Below are positions 1-9,340 of a DNA stretch of 64,000 nt, one piece after another. A program made the translations under genes and the position numbers. This stretch comes from Sulfuricurvum sp. Its GTDB lineage: Bacteria; Campylobacterota; Campylobacteria; Campylobacterales; Sulfurimonadaceae. Below the pieces are notes generated by a model. The model was not told where the DNA came from and did no database searches. It saw nothing but the letters and a program-made list of their open reading frames with translations. Position 1 is the stretch's first letter. Each line of letters opens with the position of its first letter. The stretch is taken from positions 124,001-188,000 of the forward strand of contig NZ_JAQTUH010000003.1 of assembly GCF_028710345.1 (NCBI RefSeq), written 5' to 3'.

Positions 1-131
1 TGCTTTGGCTCAAAAGGGTGTAAAAGTTTATGGAGTAATGCACCTTTTTCATTGAGCTGCTCACCGTAAAAAAGGTCGATCATACTGCATGATCTGCACG
101 CATCCGTGTCGTAAAAACTGCAAAAACTCAT
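1..131 (-). CDS. RlmC/TrmA-type 23S rRNA (uracil-5-)-methyltransferase, N-terminal fragment
   Basis: Only the first 43 or so codons are in the window; the gene runs off the left edge. The visible N-terminus starts MSFCSFYDTDACRSCS, so cysteines lie at residues 4, 12 and 15. In the family, RlmC (m5U747 of 23S rRNA) starts with the same Cys-x(7)-Cys-x-x-Cys pattern followed by a Gln-Leu and Lys stretch, and the cysteines hold a 4Fe-4S cluster; here the QL...K positions follow at about 30-35. The start is an ATG at 131-129 with a weak AGG upstream. It lies only 9 bases downstream of the CZB-domain gene on the same strand, so the two may be cotranscribed. TrmA/RlmD relatives are possible, but the short N-terminus before the cluster fits RlmC best. 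The catalytic part is not visible. Confidence 0.72.
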   Translation of the reverse strand, partial: MSFCSFYDTDACRSCSMIDLFYGEQLNEKGALLHKLLHPFEPK

Positions 132-140
132 TTCAACCTT

Positions 141-608
141 TTATATTCCGGTTGTACTTGCGTCAAAAGAGCTTTGAGGGATCGCGTATAGCCGTCTCTC
201 AAGTCGTCCTATGTGGGAGAGCACCTCATCTGAAGCAGCTTGAAGTTTAATAAAATACTCTTTTGCAAGCTCTTTCTCATGATCACTTAACTTTTTTTTA
301 GAACTAAATAATTTTGAAAAGAACGAACGGTCATTATCGGCAAAATAGATTTTAAAGATTTTCATATACTCATCGTGCAAGGCGAAATGGGCCTTTTCAA
401 TCTCTCCCAAACAATCCATATTACCCAATGCATTGAGTTTTTGCCCTTCGCTGTAGAACCACTGACCGAAATTACAATCAGTACCACTCAAAGGGATTGC
501 CCCCTCGTCAATCGGTAATCCCTCGATCAATAATTTAGCTCTCTGAACCCATCGCAGATGGGCTGTTTTTGCATCACCCAAAAGTTGCAGTGTAACAGCC
601 TTGTCCAT
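141..608 (-). CDS. Stand-alone CZB (chemoreceptor zinc-binding) domain protein
   Basis: A 155-residue soluble protein with no signal peptide or membrane helix. It carries the CZB signature: His17 in an AHLRW context, Cys45 in DCNFGQW, and His74/His78 in KAHFALHDEY. Known CZB domains bind zinc very tightly through three His and one Cys and occur at the end of chemoreceptors or in front of diguanylate cyclases (DgcZ), where zinc alters signalling. Here the domain stands alone with about 75 extra C-terminal residues, part Lys-rich (SSKKKLSDHEKE) and predicted helical. The start has a GAGGG ribosome site 6-8 bases upstream. An 18-bp perfect palindrome covers the predicted transcription start, so the gene is probably repressor controlled. 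I infer a cytoplasmic zinc or redox sensing role in chemotaxis or c-di-GMP signalling; the partner is unknown. Confidence 0.8.
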   Translation of the reverse strand: MDKAVTLQLLGDAKTAHLRWVQRAKLLIEGLPIDEGAIPLSGTDCNFGQWFYSEGQKLNALGNMDCLGEIEKAHFALHDEYMKIFKIYFADNDRSFFSKLFSSKKKLSDHEKELAKEYFIKLQAASDEVLSHIGRLERRLYAIPQSSFDASTTGI

Positions 609-621
609 ATTTAACCCTCAT

Positions 622-644
622 TTCGTTATTAATAACGAATTATA
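622..644 (-). promoter_or_regulatory. Minus-strand promoter overlapped by an 18-bp perfect palindrome (candidate operator)
   Basis: Reading the minus strand, a consensus TATAAT (644-639) is followed directly by TTCGTTATTAATAACGAA (639-622), a perfect 18-bp inverted repeat with no spacer. The expected transcription start falls inside the palindrome, and the CZB gene starts at 608. This geometry is typical of a repressor operator. I do not recognise the motif as that of a named regulator. The same sequence would also form a short hairpin at the 5' end of the mRNA. Confidence 0.6.
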
Positions 645-710
645 CAGAATTAACGTTACAAAGATATAATGGTTAAATGTTTAATTTTTAGCCACATATT
701 TTGCATTCGC

Positions 711-3698
711 TCATAATACCTTCGGTTTTGCGTTACGAACATAGTGCAATACGCTCGCAATAATATCGTCGTCATCTTTACTTTTACTTTGCAACGTCTC
801 TTTGACCCCGTTTGTGTACTCGATGGCAATGTTTTGGTTATAGTTGCTCACTGTTTTGATTTTTTTCTCGATACAGAGTACTTTAATCACCATCACCTCA
901 AAAAACTGTTTGGTCGGAGTATCGGCTTTGCCGAAGCGGTCTTCTACCTCTTCGAGAATCTCGTAAATCTCACTCGGCGATTCACAATGACTGAGCCGTC
1001 GATAGAGTTCCAAACGCAACCTATCTTCACCCACTACCTCATCACTGATAAAGGCACTGATGGTGAGTTTGATATCGACTTTGGCTTTTACCGCAGTGGT
1101 TTGATTGGTGAGGATTTTGATAGCATCTTCGAGCATTCGTAGATAAAGTGAATATCCGATGTTTTTGATATGACCGCTTTGGGCATCGCCAACGAGATTT
1201 CCCCCTCCACGAATTTCGAGGTCGTGATAGGCGAGCATCGATCCGCTTCCCAAAAAGGAGTTCGATTCTAATGCTACGAGCCGTTTTTTCGCCTCCTCGG
1301 TGAGGTGGTCTTTATCATCGACAATAAAGTAGGCATACCCCTCGATATGCCCCCGTCCGACACGACCGCGAAGTTGATGCAAATCCGCCATCCCGAACCG
1401 ATCTGCCCCGTCGATAATCATCGTGTTGACCGTCGGCATGTGGATACCCGATTCGATAATTGAGGTGGCTAGCAATACATCGTATTCGCGACCCGCGAAT
1501 TTGGCGAGTTCTTCTTCGGTTTGGGTTGCACTGATTTGGGAGTGGAGGATGAGGATGCGCAACTCCGGCAAAATCGCCTTCAACTCTCCTGATTTGATAA
1601 TCATCGAGTCAATCGAGTTGTGTACATAGAACACTTGACCGCCACGGCGAAGCTCCCTCAAAATCACCTCTTTAATCAGTTTTTCATCGTAATTTTTGAC
1701 AAACGTCCGTACCCCTAAACGCTCACTTGGAGGTGTAAGAAGTTCGGACATTGTTTTAATCGAACTCATTGCCTGATTCAAACTACGCGGAATCGGTGTC
1801 GCACTCATAGAGAGGAGGTGGACATTTTCATAGAGATTTTTGAGTTTCTCTTTTTGTTTTACCCCAAATTTGTGCTCTTCATCGATGATAACGAGTCCCA
1901 GCTTCGAGCAAGTAACTCCGAAAAGAGCGTGCGTTCCGACAACACAATCAATCTCACCGCTGGCAAGCCCTTTTAGGGTAGCCGTTTTCTCTTTGGTGGT
2001 GACGAATCGATCCAATTTCGCTACACGTAATCCAAATACCCCCAACCGCTCTTGGAGTGATTTAAAATGTTGAGAAGAGAGCAATGTCGTAGGTACTACG
2101 AGAAGCGATTGATACCCTCCGCGTGCGGCGGCAAAAATAGCGTTCATCGCCACCTCAGTTTTCCCGAAACCGACATCCCCGCTAAGGAGTCGATCCATAA
2201 TCTGACCAGAACCGATATCGCTGACAATCGATTTTATCGCGTTGGATTGATCGAGGGTATAGTCAAACCCTGCACCACTTTGGAAACGGCGCAATTCCCC
2301 CTCATCGACACGAAGAATCGGTGCTTTAATGAGTGCACGACTCGCCGCAATCCCCACAATCTCCGAAGCGATTTCGAACAACCTTGCTTTAACCGACTCT
2401 TTGAGTTTACCAAAGCTCCCTTTGCCCAAACGATCAAGTACAGGGAGAGAGCCTGAAGCAATATAGCGATCAATCGTATCGAGGTTTTCGACAGGGAGGA
2501 GAAGTTTATCATCCCCCATGTATTTGATGACGACGAGGTCTTTGATACCGCCGAGAATCTCCGCTTGCTCAATCCCGACAAATATCCCTACCCCGTACTC
2601 TTCGTGGACGACATAATCGCCTACTTTTAAATCATCGAGAAGAATAGAGGTTTTACGACGGCGACGTTTCTTTTCACGAGAGTTTAGAGAGATTATCACC
2701 TCATCTGAACCGATAAGATTGAGGACAATCCCCGCAGTGTGAATCTTTAACCCTTGGGTCTCAAATACCCCTGAACCTTTGAGTTGCGCTTCGCTCGCGG
2801 CTATAATGGTAAATTTTTTATTTTTGTGGGCACTGCGTAAAATCTCAAGATTCGGAGCAATAAGCGGAGCATAGTGTTGCGCTTCAGGGATAATTTCTGT
2901 TTCGAGATGGGAGCGTGGGATACAGGGGAAATCAAGACCGTATGATTCATCGATCACCGATTTCATCTCACGAATCCGCATCACCGATTTAGAGAGGGTA
3001 AAATCAGCCCCCTCATCCCCCAACACCCAAAACCCAAGAGAGGCGATATCTTTAACAAAACTATCACTTTGAGCGTGCGCTATCGCTTTTTCAAAACGTC
3101 CGATTTGCTCTTCATCGAGGCTGAAGAAAGCACTGGTTACAGTGATAGAGGCAAGCTCCTCTTTATCGGTTCGTTGCGTCTCCACATCAAACGCTTTAAT
3201 CTCCTCTACCTCATCATCAAAGAGGCTAATACGGTAAGGATTCGGGGTATTGGGGATAAAAATATCGAGAATATCACCTCGATACGACACCTCACCCTCC
3301 ATCTCTACCATATCGACAAAACTGTATCCCCATCGGTGGAGAGTATCTTTTAGAGCTTTTAAATCGATTCGTGAGGCAAACTCTATCGTCAAACTTTGTA
3401 GTAACGATTCTCTCGGCAACGGGTAAAGGAGTGTCTTTAGGGGAGAGATAATTAACGGTTTTTTGGACGCACTATAATAAGTACGCAATGCCGAAAACAG
3501 AGCAAATAACTCTTCGCTAAAAGGGCGTAAATCATCCATATACGAGGGGCGAAAATCGGGAAAAACAACCGCGTTAACCCCTAAAAAACGGCAAACATCC
3601 GCGAGTTGATCTGACTCTTTTGTATCCTCGCACAGAAGGATATCAGGTCGTTGTTTCGGATTGTTTTTTAGGTACTCATACCATCGTGCTTGTGACAT
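711..3698 (-). CDS. mfd: Transcription-repair coupling factor Mfd
   Basis: Mfd is a DNA translocase that removes RNA polymerase stalled at lesions and recruits UvrA. The 995-residue protein shows the family layout: a UvrB-like N-terminal half (residues 1-330), the RNA-polymerase interaction domain around 350-420 (GDYVVHEEYGVGIF), and a RecG-like helicase core with Walker A GDVGFGKT (507-514), DEEH (606-609, here DEEHKFG) and SATPIPR (632-638). It is shorter than E. coli Mfd (1148), as I recall is usual in Campylobacterota. The ATG start at 3698 lies inside the 3' end of folC (23-base overlap), so it is the last gene of the yajC-to-mfd operon and translationally coupled. No obvious terminator follows. 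Confidence 0.96.
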   Translation of the reverse strand: MSQARWYEYLKNNPKQRPDILLCEDTKESDQLADVCRFLGVNAVVFPDFRPSYMDDLRPFSEELFALFSALRTYYSASKKPLIISPLKTLLYPLPRESLLQSLTIEFASRIDLKALKDTLHRWGYSFVDMVEMEGEVSYRGDILDIFIPNTPNPYRISLFDDEVEEIKAFDVETQRTDKEELASITVTSAFFSLDEEQIGRFEKAIAHAQSDSFVKDIASLGFWVLGDEGADFTLSKSVMRIREMKSVIDESYGLDFPCIPRSHLETEIIPEAQHYAPLIAPNLEILRSAHKNKKFTIIAASEAQLKGSGVFETQGLKIHTAGIVLNLIGSDEVIISLNSREKKRRRRKTSILLDDLKVGDYVVHEEYGVGIFVGIEQAEILGGIKDLVVIKYMGDDKLLLPVENLDTIDRYIASGSLPVLDRLGKGSFGKLKESVKARLFEIASEIVGIAASRALIKAPILRVDEGELRRFQSGAGFDYTLDQSNAIKSIVSDIGSGQIMDRLLSGDVGFGKTEVAMNAIFAAARGGYQSLLVVPTTLLSSQHFKSLQERLGVFGLRVAKLDRFVTTKEKTATLKGLASGEIDCVVGTHALFGVTCSKLGLVIIDEEHKFGVKQKEKLKNLYENVHLLSMSATPIPRSLNQAMSSIKTMSELLTPPSERLGVRTFVKNYDEKLIKEVILRELRRGGQVFYVHNSIDSMIIKSGELKAILPELRILILHSQISATQTEEELAKFAGREYDVLLATSIIESGIHMPTVNTMIIDGADRFGMADLHQLRGRVGRGHIEGYAYFIVDDKDHLTEEAKKRLVALESNSFLGSGSMLAYHDLEIRGGGNLVGDAQSGHIKNIGYSLYLRMLEDAIKILTNQTTAVKAKVDIKLTISAFISDEVVGEDRLRLELYRRLSHCESPSEIYEILEEVEDRFGKADTPTKQFFEVMVIKVLCIEKKIKTVSNYNQNIAIEYTNGVKETLQSKSKDDDDIIASVLHYVRNAKPKVL

Positions 3699-4839
3699 TC
3701 ACCCTCTTTAAAAACGTCTCGGCAACGCTGAACGAACCGAAAACTAAATATTCTTTATTACTGTTAATTTCTTCAAATGACCGATACGGAAGATACAATT
3801 CATCCAATACCGATTCGAGCAAATGACGCTCCACAATCCGCCCCTCACTTACTTCGATAATCTCGACCGATTCGATAATTGGTTTTAAGATACTCAAAAT
3901 CTCGCGGTAATCTTTATCACCGTAGGTGTTATAGATGAGGGTTACTTTTCTCCCCTCATAAGAACGTGCTATTGCCTCTGCCGCGAGTGCGTTATGCCCT
4001 ACGTCCAATGTAATATTGGGCGCAATACGGCTCAATCTCCCGAAAAGGGCATTTTGGTCAAAAAATTGCGATTCAACACGGTATCCTAAAATCTCAAACG
4101 CTACCATTGAGAGTTCCAAATTATCGCGCAAATAATCGCTGAGACTGTTTTTTATGGCAATTTGCAATGCCATCTCCACTATCTCATCACGGCACATCTC
4201 ATCGATACACATCAATAGAGACCCTTTTTCATCGGCGATACGGAGGGCAATACTCTTGGTTTGAGTATGGGGTTGCTTGGCTAATAACGCTTTGGCACTC
4301 ATGCTACGCAATTTTGTCCCAGCAATCGATTCGATGGTGGTTCCTAAAAATGCGGCATGGTCAAAATCGATAGGGGTAAAAACACTCAATACTTTTTCAA
4401 AAGCGTTGGTAGCATCAAACTCACCACCTAGCCCCGCTTCACATACGATGTAATCGCATCCATCAAAAGCAATCAAAGAGAGCAATGTGGTGTATTCAAA
4501 ATAGCTCAACGCATCACGGCTTTGGCTATCTAATATCCCATAGAGTTTTTGATGAGCAGACTCTAGTGCCTCATCACTGATTTCACCGCCATCAATCCAT
4601 AACCGCTCATTAAACGCAAGAATATGGGGAGAGGTATAATGCCCTATTTTTTTACCTGCACGGTGCAGTGCGGTTGCTAAAAAACGCCCAGTAGAGCCTT
4701 TGCCGTTAGTACCGACGAGATGGATGATTTGAGGGAGAGGCAATTGTTCTTTTATCGATGCATAAATTCGGGGAAAACGTCGGACGTCGATCTCTTCGTA
4801 AAAAAGAGGTTTCGCGCAGAGAAAAGAGTCTAAATTCAT
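3676..4839 (-). CDS. folC: Bifunctional dihydrofolate synthase / folylpolyglutamate synthase
   Basis: FolC adds glutamate to dihydropteroate and to reduced folates using ATP. The 387-residue protein has the Mur-ligase-type P-loop GTNGKGST (43-50), the TSPHILAFNERL stretch just after it, and the DVGHNALA motif late in the protein that is characteristic of FolC. Its start overlaps the preceding diguanylate cyclase gene by 4 bases (ATGA) and its end overlaps mfd, so it is an internal gene of a tightly packed operon. Folate supply is also served by folK in this window, but in a different operon. Confidence 0.95.
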   Translation of the reverse strand: MNLDSFLCAKPLFYEEIDVRRFPRIYASIKEQLPLPQIIHLVGTNGKGSTGRFLATALHRAGKKIGHYTSPHILAFNERLWIDGGEISDEALESAHQKLYGILDSQSRDALSYFEYTTLLSLIAFDGCDYIVCEAGLGGEFDATNAFEKVLSVFTPIDFDHAAFLGTTIESIAGTKLRSMSAKALLAKQPHTQTKSIALRIADEKGSLLMCIDEMCRDEIVEMALQIAIKNSLSDYLRDNLELSMVAFEILGYRVESQFFDQNALFGRLSRIAPNITLDVGHNALAAEAIARSYEGRKVTLIYNTYGDKDYREILSILKPIIESVEIIEVSEGRIVERHLLESVLDELYLPYRSFEEINSNKEYLVFGSFSVAETFLKRVNVTSTMV

Positions 4840-6371
4840 GCAGGCTCGACGCGGTTACGCCCTTTTTTCTTTGCCGCATATAACTGTTCATCCGCTCCCA
4901 AAAGGGTATTATTCAACGATGCATAGCTACTACGTTCAGCAATTCCGACACTCACCGTGAGGTTGATTCGTTTCTCTTGATACATAAAACGTGCTTCTTC
5001 GACATGAAGGCGTACTTTATTCGCAAAATTTTTCGCCCCTTCAAGATTCGTATCTCCTAAAATTGCCAAAAACTCTTCACCTCCGAAACGTCCGATGATA
5101 TCATTGGTACGTCCCTCTTCTTTTAAAATACGTGAAAAAGCTTTGAGAACCATATCACCGGCATCATGCCCGTAGGTATCATTAACCGCTTTAAAATGGT
5201 CCAAATCAAACATCGCAATACAGTAATGTCTTCCGTGACGTTCGTAATCAGCCTCTTTTAGAAGTAAAAACTCATCTATTGCCCGTTTGTTATACAGTTT
5301 AGTCAAAAAGTCCTCACGGGATGCTTGATTTGCTTCTGCTAATTCTGCTTCGAGTGTTGCAATACGAGTCCCCATATGAACCACTTGCTCGTTGTGTGAT
5401 TTCAAATCTTTACTCAACACTTCCACTTTCTCTTCTAAGGCACTTGCGATACTGTAAAGCCGTTTGTGAGCTGTTTTAAAATCACCTGTTTTATCAGCAG
5501 TTAATCCCTCTAAATCTTTTTTAATCGATTTGATCTCTACACTGGAAATATCGCTTCGTTCAATCAAATCAATGAGCTGTGCGGAGAGTTTTCCGAGTAG
5601 TTCATCCAAAGAACGAATCAATTCATTGACACTTTTTTTATCCAATGCAATCCGCATCGCAATCGCTGTTTTTATCTCATTATCAAACGTGGCATGGGAG
5701 ATATAATCAGGCTCTTCATGAACTTTTTGAGCAAGTTTTGAGAGATCATCTGACATTTTTGGGGCGATTGAGGGGGAAAGACCCAAAATAATCAACGATG
5801 CTACTTCTTTATAATTTGCCCCTCCGTTTATCTGTGCATCACCGCTTAATCCCTCTACCGTTTTTTTGAGATTACGCTTGTCAACATCCCCAAACTGTGC
5901 AAGTTTTGTTAAAAACGCATCATCATAGACGGTAACAAAATTTTCCCATGCTTGTCGCAAAAGTTCTATTTGGGTTTTTCCCCCTTGGGTCTCCAAAATC
6001 GTAATGGTTTTTTTAGCCAAAGCCGACGCATCAGGGTTGTGTAGCAAATCGGTACTTTTTGCCATAACCTGCGTTAAAGAGCTCAATGTTTCGACCAAAA
6101 CCGATGCTTCACTGGGATTCATACGACTCATTTTTGAAATCAAAAATCGGATTAACTCTTGCGCTGTTTTGACCCGATACTGCTTCACTTCCTCTTGGGT
6201 CTTTTTATCCATCAGAGGGATAAAACGGTCAATCCCGCTACAATCCTCAACTGCAAATCCCGCTTTTTTAGCTTCACTGCAAAAAGTCTCACTGTATACA
6301 TCGGGAGTCCATACTTTGCCCTCTATTTTTAAGCGCTCAACTGTATTACGTACAATCTGATTAATCGTCAT
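4836..6371 (-). CDS. Diguanylate cyclase (GGDEF) with a long helical N-terminal region
   Basis: A 511-residue cytoplasmic protein without membrane helices. Residues 1-350 are predicted mostly alpha-helical and match no domain I can name; a coiled coil lies around 305-350 directly before the catalytic domain. Residues 355-508 form a GGDEF domain with GGEEF (430-434) and the inhibitory I-site RTND (421-424), so it should make c-di-GMP and be product-inhibited. The coiled coil suggests dimerisation-controlled activity. It sits between lptE and folC in an otherwise housekeeping operon, overlapping both by 4 bases, so its expression is tied to envelope biogenesis genes. The signal it senses is unknown. 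Confidence 0.9.
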   Translation of the reverse strand: MTINQIVRNTVERLKIEGKVWTPDVYSETFCSEAKKAGFAVEDCSGIDRFIPLMDKKTQEEVKQYRVKTAQELIRFLISKMSRMNPSEASVLVETLSSLTQVMAKSTDLLHNPDASALAKKTITILETQGGKTQIELLRQAWENFVTVYDDAFLTKLAQFGDVDKRNLKKTVEGLSGDAQINGGANYKEVASLIILGLSPSIAPKMSDDLSKLAQKVHEEPDYISHATFDNEIKTAIAMRIALDKKSVNELIRSLDELLGKLSAQLIDLIERSDISSVEIKSIKKDLEGLTADKTGDFKTAHKRLYSIASALEEKVEVLSKDLKSHNEQVVHMGTRIATLEAELAEANQASREDFLTKLYNKRAIDEFLLLKEADYERHGRHYCIAMFDLDHFKAVNDTYGHDAGDMVLKAFSRILKEEGRTNDIIGRFGGEEFLAILGDTNLEGAKNFANKVRLHVEEARFMYQEKRINLTVSVGIAERSSYASLNNTLLGADEQLYAAKKKGRNRVEPA

Positions 6372-6874
6372 TTTGATTCCCCTCTTGAACCTTGTGCCGC
6401 TACTTGTGCGATAAAATTATCAATCCCTTTTTGTGATGCTTGACGTATCGCTTCAAAACGGGCTTGATCAGAGATAATAGCATTGGGTTTGATATCAAAA
6501 TCATACATTCCTGAGACATGATAGTTTTCGTTTGTGTTTAGAGATGTTCGACCAACCCCCATCGAAACGGTTGTACGGTAAGTAATAACATAACCGTTCG
6601 TATCATAACGGAGTGGTGAAAATCCAACCGAAGTGATGGAAAATTTGAGGTGTGTTTTAGAACTCTCTTTTCCCACTAAAGCCGTGCGAAATTTTGTTAT
6701 GACGGCAATATCTACCGCATCTTTTATAATTACTGTATTTTGAGGATCTTCCATAGAGATAACAACCTCAGTACTAACACTTTCACCGACTACATTTTTA
6801 GCATAATGACTCGCCGGAGCATAACCGCATCCGCTTATCATCAATGCCAATGCAAGTGCAAGTACCAACTTCAT
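6368..6874 (-). CDS. lptE: LPS-assembly lipoprotein LptE-like
   Basis: A 168-residue lipoprotein: N-terminal MKLVLALALALMISGC is a classic type II signal with the lipobox ISGC, so Cys16 would be lipidated. LptE is the outer-membrane lipoprotein plug of the LptD translocon that places LPS on the cell surface. The sequence is poorly conserved in general; the assignment rests on lipobox, size, the GYAP start after the Cys (typical CGY...), and its place directly after leuS, where lptE lies in many Gram-negative genomes. It overlaps the diguanylate cyclase gene by 4 bases. Lipidation would depend on lnt, which is encoded at the other end of this operon. Confidence 0.75.
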   Translation of the reverse strand: MKLVLALALALMISGCGYAPASHYAKNVVGESVSTEVVISMEDPQNTVIIKDAVDIAVITKFRTALVGKESSKTHLKFSITSVGFSPLRYDTNGYVITYRTTVSMGVGRTSLNTNENYHVSGMYDFDIKPNAIISDQARFEAIRQASQKGIDNFIAQVAAQGSRGESK

Positions 6875-6876
6875 CT

Positions 6877-9327
6877 CTATCCTTTGATAACCAAGTTAAC
6901 GAGCTTCCCAGGGACAACAATCGATTTTACCATCTCTTTCCCTTCAATCCACTTTTCAACAGCGTTTTTAGCAACCTCTATGATTGCCTCGTCACTCTCA
7001 TTAACGCCTACTTCGATAGTAGCACGATTTTTTCCATTGACCGAAACACCCAAAACCAGTGCGTCTACTTCAAACACTTCCTCTAAAACAACTTGTTCTT
7101 TAAGATTGTGTCGGTTGAAAAGCTCGGTGGAGAGTTCCCAACATAGATGAGGGATAATCGGCTCCATAATAGAGGTCAAAATCCAGTATCCTTCGCTCCA
7201 TACGTCACGATTGGATTGTTCATTGAGCGCATTCATCGCCTCCATAACCCCAGCAATCATTGTATTAAAGGTATAGCGCTCAACAAACACCTCTTGTGAA
7301 CGTTTAAGTGCTTCATACACTTTTTTACGCGCGTTTTTTTCCTCTTTAGAGAGTGATGCATGGTTAATAGTAGGAATTTTAGTACATTTGTTGACATTAT
7401 TACTTCGATCCGCAAACCGTTTTAGGAAACGAAATGCCCCCTCAACCGCACTGTCATTCCACTCCAACTCTTGGGTCGGAGGGGCAGCGAAAAGGATAAA
7501 AAGACGCGCCGTATCGGCACCGTATTTTTCGATGATGGCATCAGGATCGACGGTATTTCCTTTGGATTTGGACATTTTTGCCCCATCTTTGAGCACCATC
7601 CCCTGTGTCAATAATCGATCAAACGGCTCATCAAAACTCACATACCCTAAATCGCGGAACACTTTGGTAAAAAATCGGGCGTACAACAAATGCAAAATAG
7701 CGTGTTCGATTCCACCGATATAGTGGTCGACCCCCATCCAGTACTCTATTTGCTCCGCTGAAAACGCTTCACTCTCCCAGTTAGCAGGGGAAGCACAAAA
7801 ACGGAGGAAATACCAACTTGATTCGACGAACGTATCCATCGTATCGGTCTCACGAATCGCCTCTTTTCCACATTTCGGACATTTACAATGTTTCCACGTC
7901 GGGTGTTTCTCTAGTGGGTTTCCCTCCCCCGTGATTTCGATGTCGTGCGGTAAGGCAATCGGTAGATTCTCTTTTTTCTCCATCACCAAACCACAATCGT
8001 CACAATGGACAAACGGAATCGGTGCACCCCAATAGCGTTGGCGAGAGACTCCCCAATCTTTGAGTTTATAATTGGTCGTTTTTTGTCCGATTTTTAGTGA
8101 CTCAAAGTGCTCGATTACTGCTCCTTGTGCCTCTTTGGAGTTCATCCCATCAAACTGCTCTGAGTTAAACATAACCCCAGTGTCGGTATATGCTTTGGTT
8201 AAATCTAATTCACCCTCTAGCGGTTTAATCACCCCATGAATCGGCAAATCGTATTTTTGGGCAAAATCAAAATCACGATCATCATGAGCAGGAACCGCCA
8301 TAACCGCACCGCTACCGTAATCCATGAGGACAAAATTCGCAACCCACACCGGAACCGTTTTGTGCGTGAGTGGATGGGTGACATTAAGCCCTAAAGAAAC
8401 TCCCGATTTCTCTTTTTGACGGTCGATAGAGGAGCTGTTTTTCATCGCTTTGATTTGTTCAATCACCTCATCGCTCAAAAGAGCTTTCTCAATCATAGAG
8501 GTGACGATAGGGTGCTCAGGAGCAAGAGCGGTATAAGAAACCCCATAAATCGTATCAGGACGGGTGGTAAAGACATCAAAGCCCTCAAACTGACCTCCCA
8601 ATTTTGTTTTACTCTCTGCATCAAAGAAGAGATCAAATGCCAACCCGTTCGATTTTCCGATCCAGTTCTCCTGCATGGTGAGGACTTGTTTCGGCCATCC
8701 CCCCTCAAGCTTTTTCAAATCGTCCAAAAGCTCATCACCATACTGGGTGATTTTGAAATAGTATTGGTTCATATCTTTTTTGACGATAGGGGTATCGCAT
8801 CTCCAACAACACCCATCCACCACTTGCTCATTCGCCAAAACGGTCAAATCATGAGGACACCAGTTGAGCATCCCTTTTTTACGATACAAAAGCCCACGTT
8901 CGTACATATCAATGATAAAGCCCTGCTCGAATTTGGTATACAACTCATCACTAGTGGCAAGCTCACGATCTTTAGAAAACGAAAAACCTAATGAAGCAAA
9001 CTCTTTTTTCATATAATCGATATTGTCGTATGTCCACGTTTTCGGGTGAGAACCGTTTTTAATCGCCGCATTTTCCGCAGGCATACCAAAACTGTCAAAC
9101 CCTATCGGGTGAAGAACATTAAAACCTTGTTGACGGTAATAGCGGGCGAACGTATCGCTGAGGGTGTAGTTACGGACATGCCCCATGTGGAGCCGTCCGC
9201 TTGGGAAAGGGAACATACTGAGAATATATTTTTTCGGTTTGGTAAAATCTTCGCTAGGCTCGAAGCTTTTATGCTCCGCCCAAAATTTTTGCCATTTAGA
9301 TTCAATATCAGAGGGAACGTAATTCAA
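6877..9327 (-). CDS. leuS: Leucyl-tRNA synthetase
   Basis: The 816-residue enzyme charges tRNA-Leu. The class I signatures are present: HMGH at 47-50 and KMSKS at 584-588. The CP1 editing domain is recognisable from TTRPDTIYG (254-262) and the [17 protein letters not shown] block (from about 337). A Cys4 zinc-knuckle-like insertion (CDDCG ... CPKCG, 442-477) sits between editing and catalytic parts. Length is normal for the bacterial family. It is embedded between secF (13-base gap) and lptE (2-base gap). Confidence 0.98.
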   Translation of the reverse strand: MNYVPSDIESKWQKFWAEHKSFEPSEDFTKPKKYILSMFPFPSGRLHMGHVRNYTLSDTFARYYRQQGFNVLHPIGFDSFGMPAENAAIKNGSHPKTWTYDNIDYMKKEFASLGFSFSKDRELATSDELYTKFEQGFIIDMYERGLLYRKKGMLNWCPHDLTVLANEQVVDGCCWRCDTPIVKKDMNQYYFKITQYGDELLDDLKKLEGGWPKQVLTMQENWIGKSNGLAFDLFFDAESKTKLGGQFEGFDVFTTRPDTIYGVSYTALAPEHPIVTSMIEKALLSDEVIEQIKAMKNSSSIDRQKEKSGVSLGLNVTHPLTHKTVPVWVANFVLMDYGSGAVMAVPAHDDRDFDFAQKYDLPIHGVIKPLEGELDLTKAYTDTGVMFNSEQFDGMNSKEAQGAVIEHFESLKIGQKTTNYKLKDWGVSRQRYWGAPIPFVHCDDCGLVMEKKENLPIALPHDIEITGEGNPLEKHPTWKHCKCPKCGKEAIRETDTMDTFVESSWYFLRFCASPANWESEAFSAEQIEYWMGVDHYIGGIEHAILHLLYARFFTKVFRDLGYVSFDEPFDRLLTQGMVLKDGAKMSKSKGNTVDPDAIIEKYGADTARLFILFAAPPTQELEWNDSAVEGAFRFLKRFADRSNNVNKCTKIPTINHASLSKEEKNARKKVYEALKRSQEVFVERYTFNTMIAGVMEAMNALNEQSNRDVWSEGYWILTSIMEPIIPHLCWELSTELFNRHNLKEQVVLEEVFEVDALVLGVSVNGKNRATIEVGVNESDEAIIEVAKNAVEKWIEGKEMVKSIVVPGKLVNLVIKG

Positions 9328-9340
9328 AAAAAACTCCTAT

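Noticed and set aside
2067-2581. Long open frames on the plus strand and in a second minus frame inside mfd
   Set aside because: They lie wholly within conserved mfd coding sequence and show no family motif or ribosome site.
8416-8991. 191-codon plus-strand open frame inside leuS
   Set aside because: Antisense shadow of the leuS editing and catalytic region; the translated sequence has no recognisable domain.
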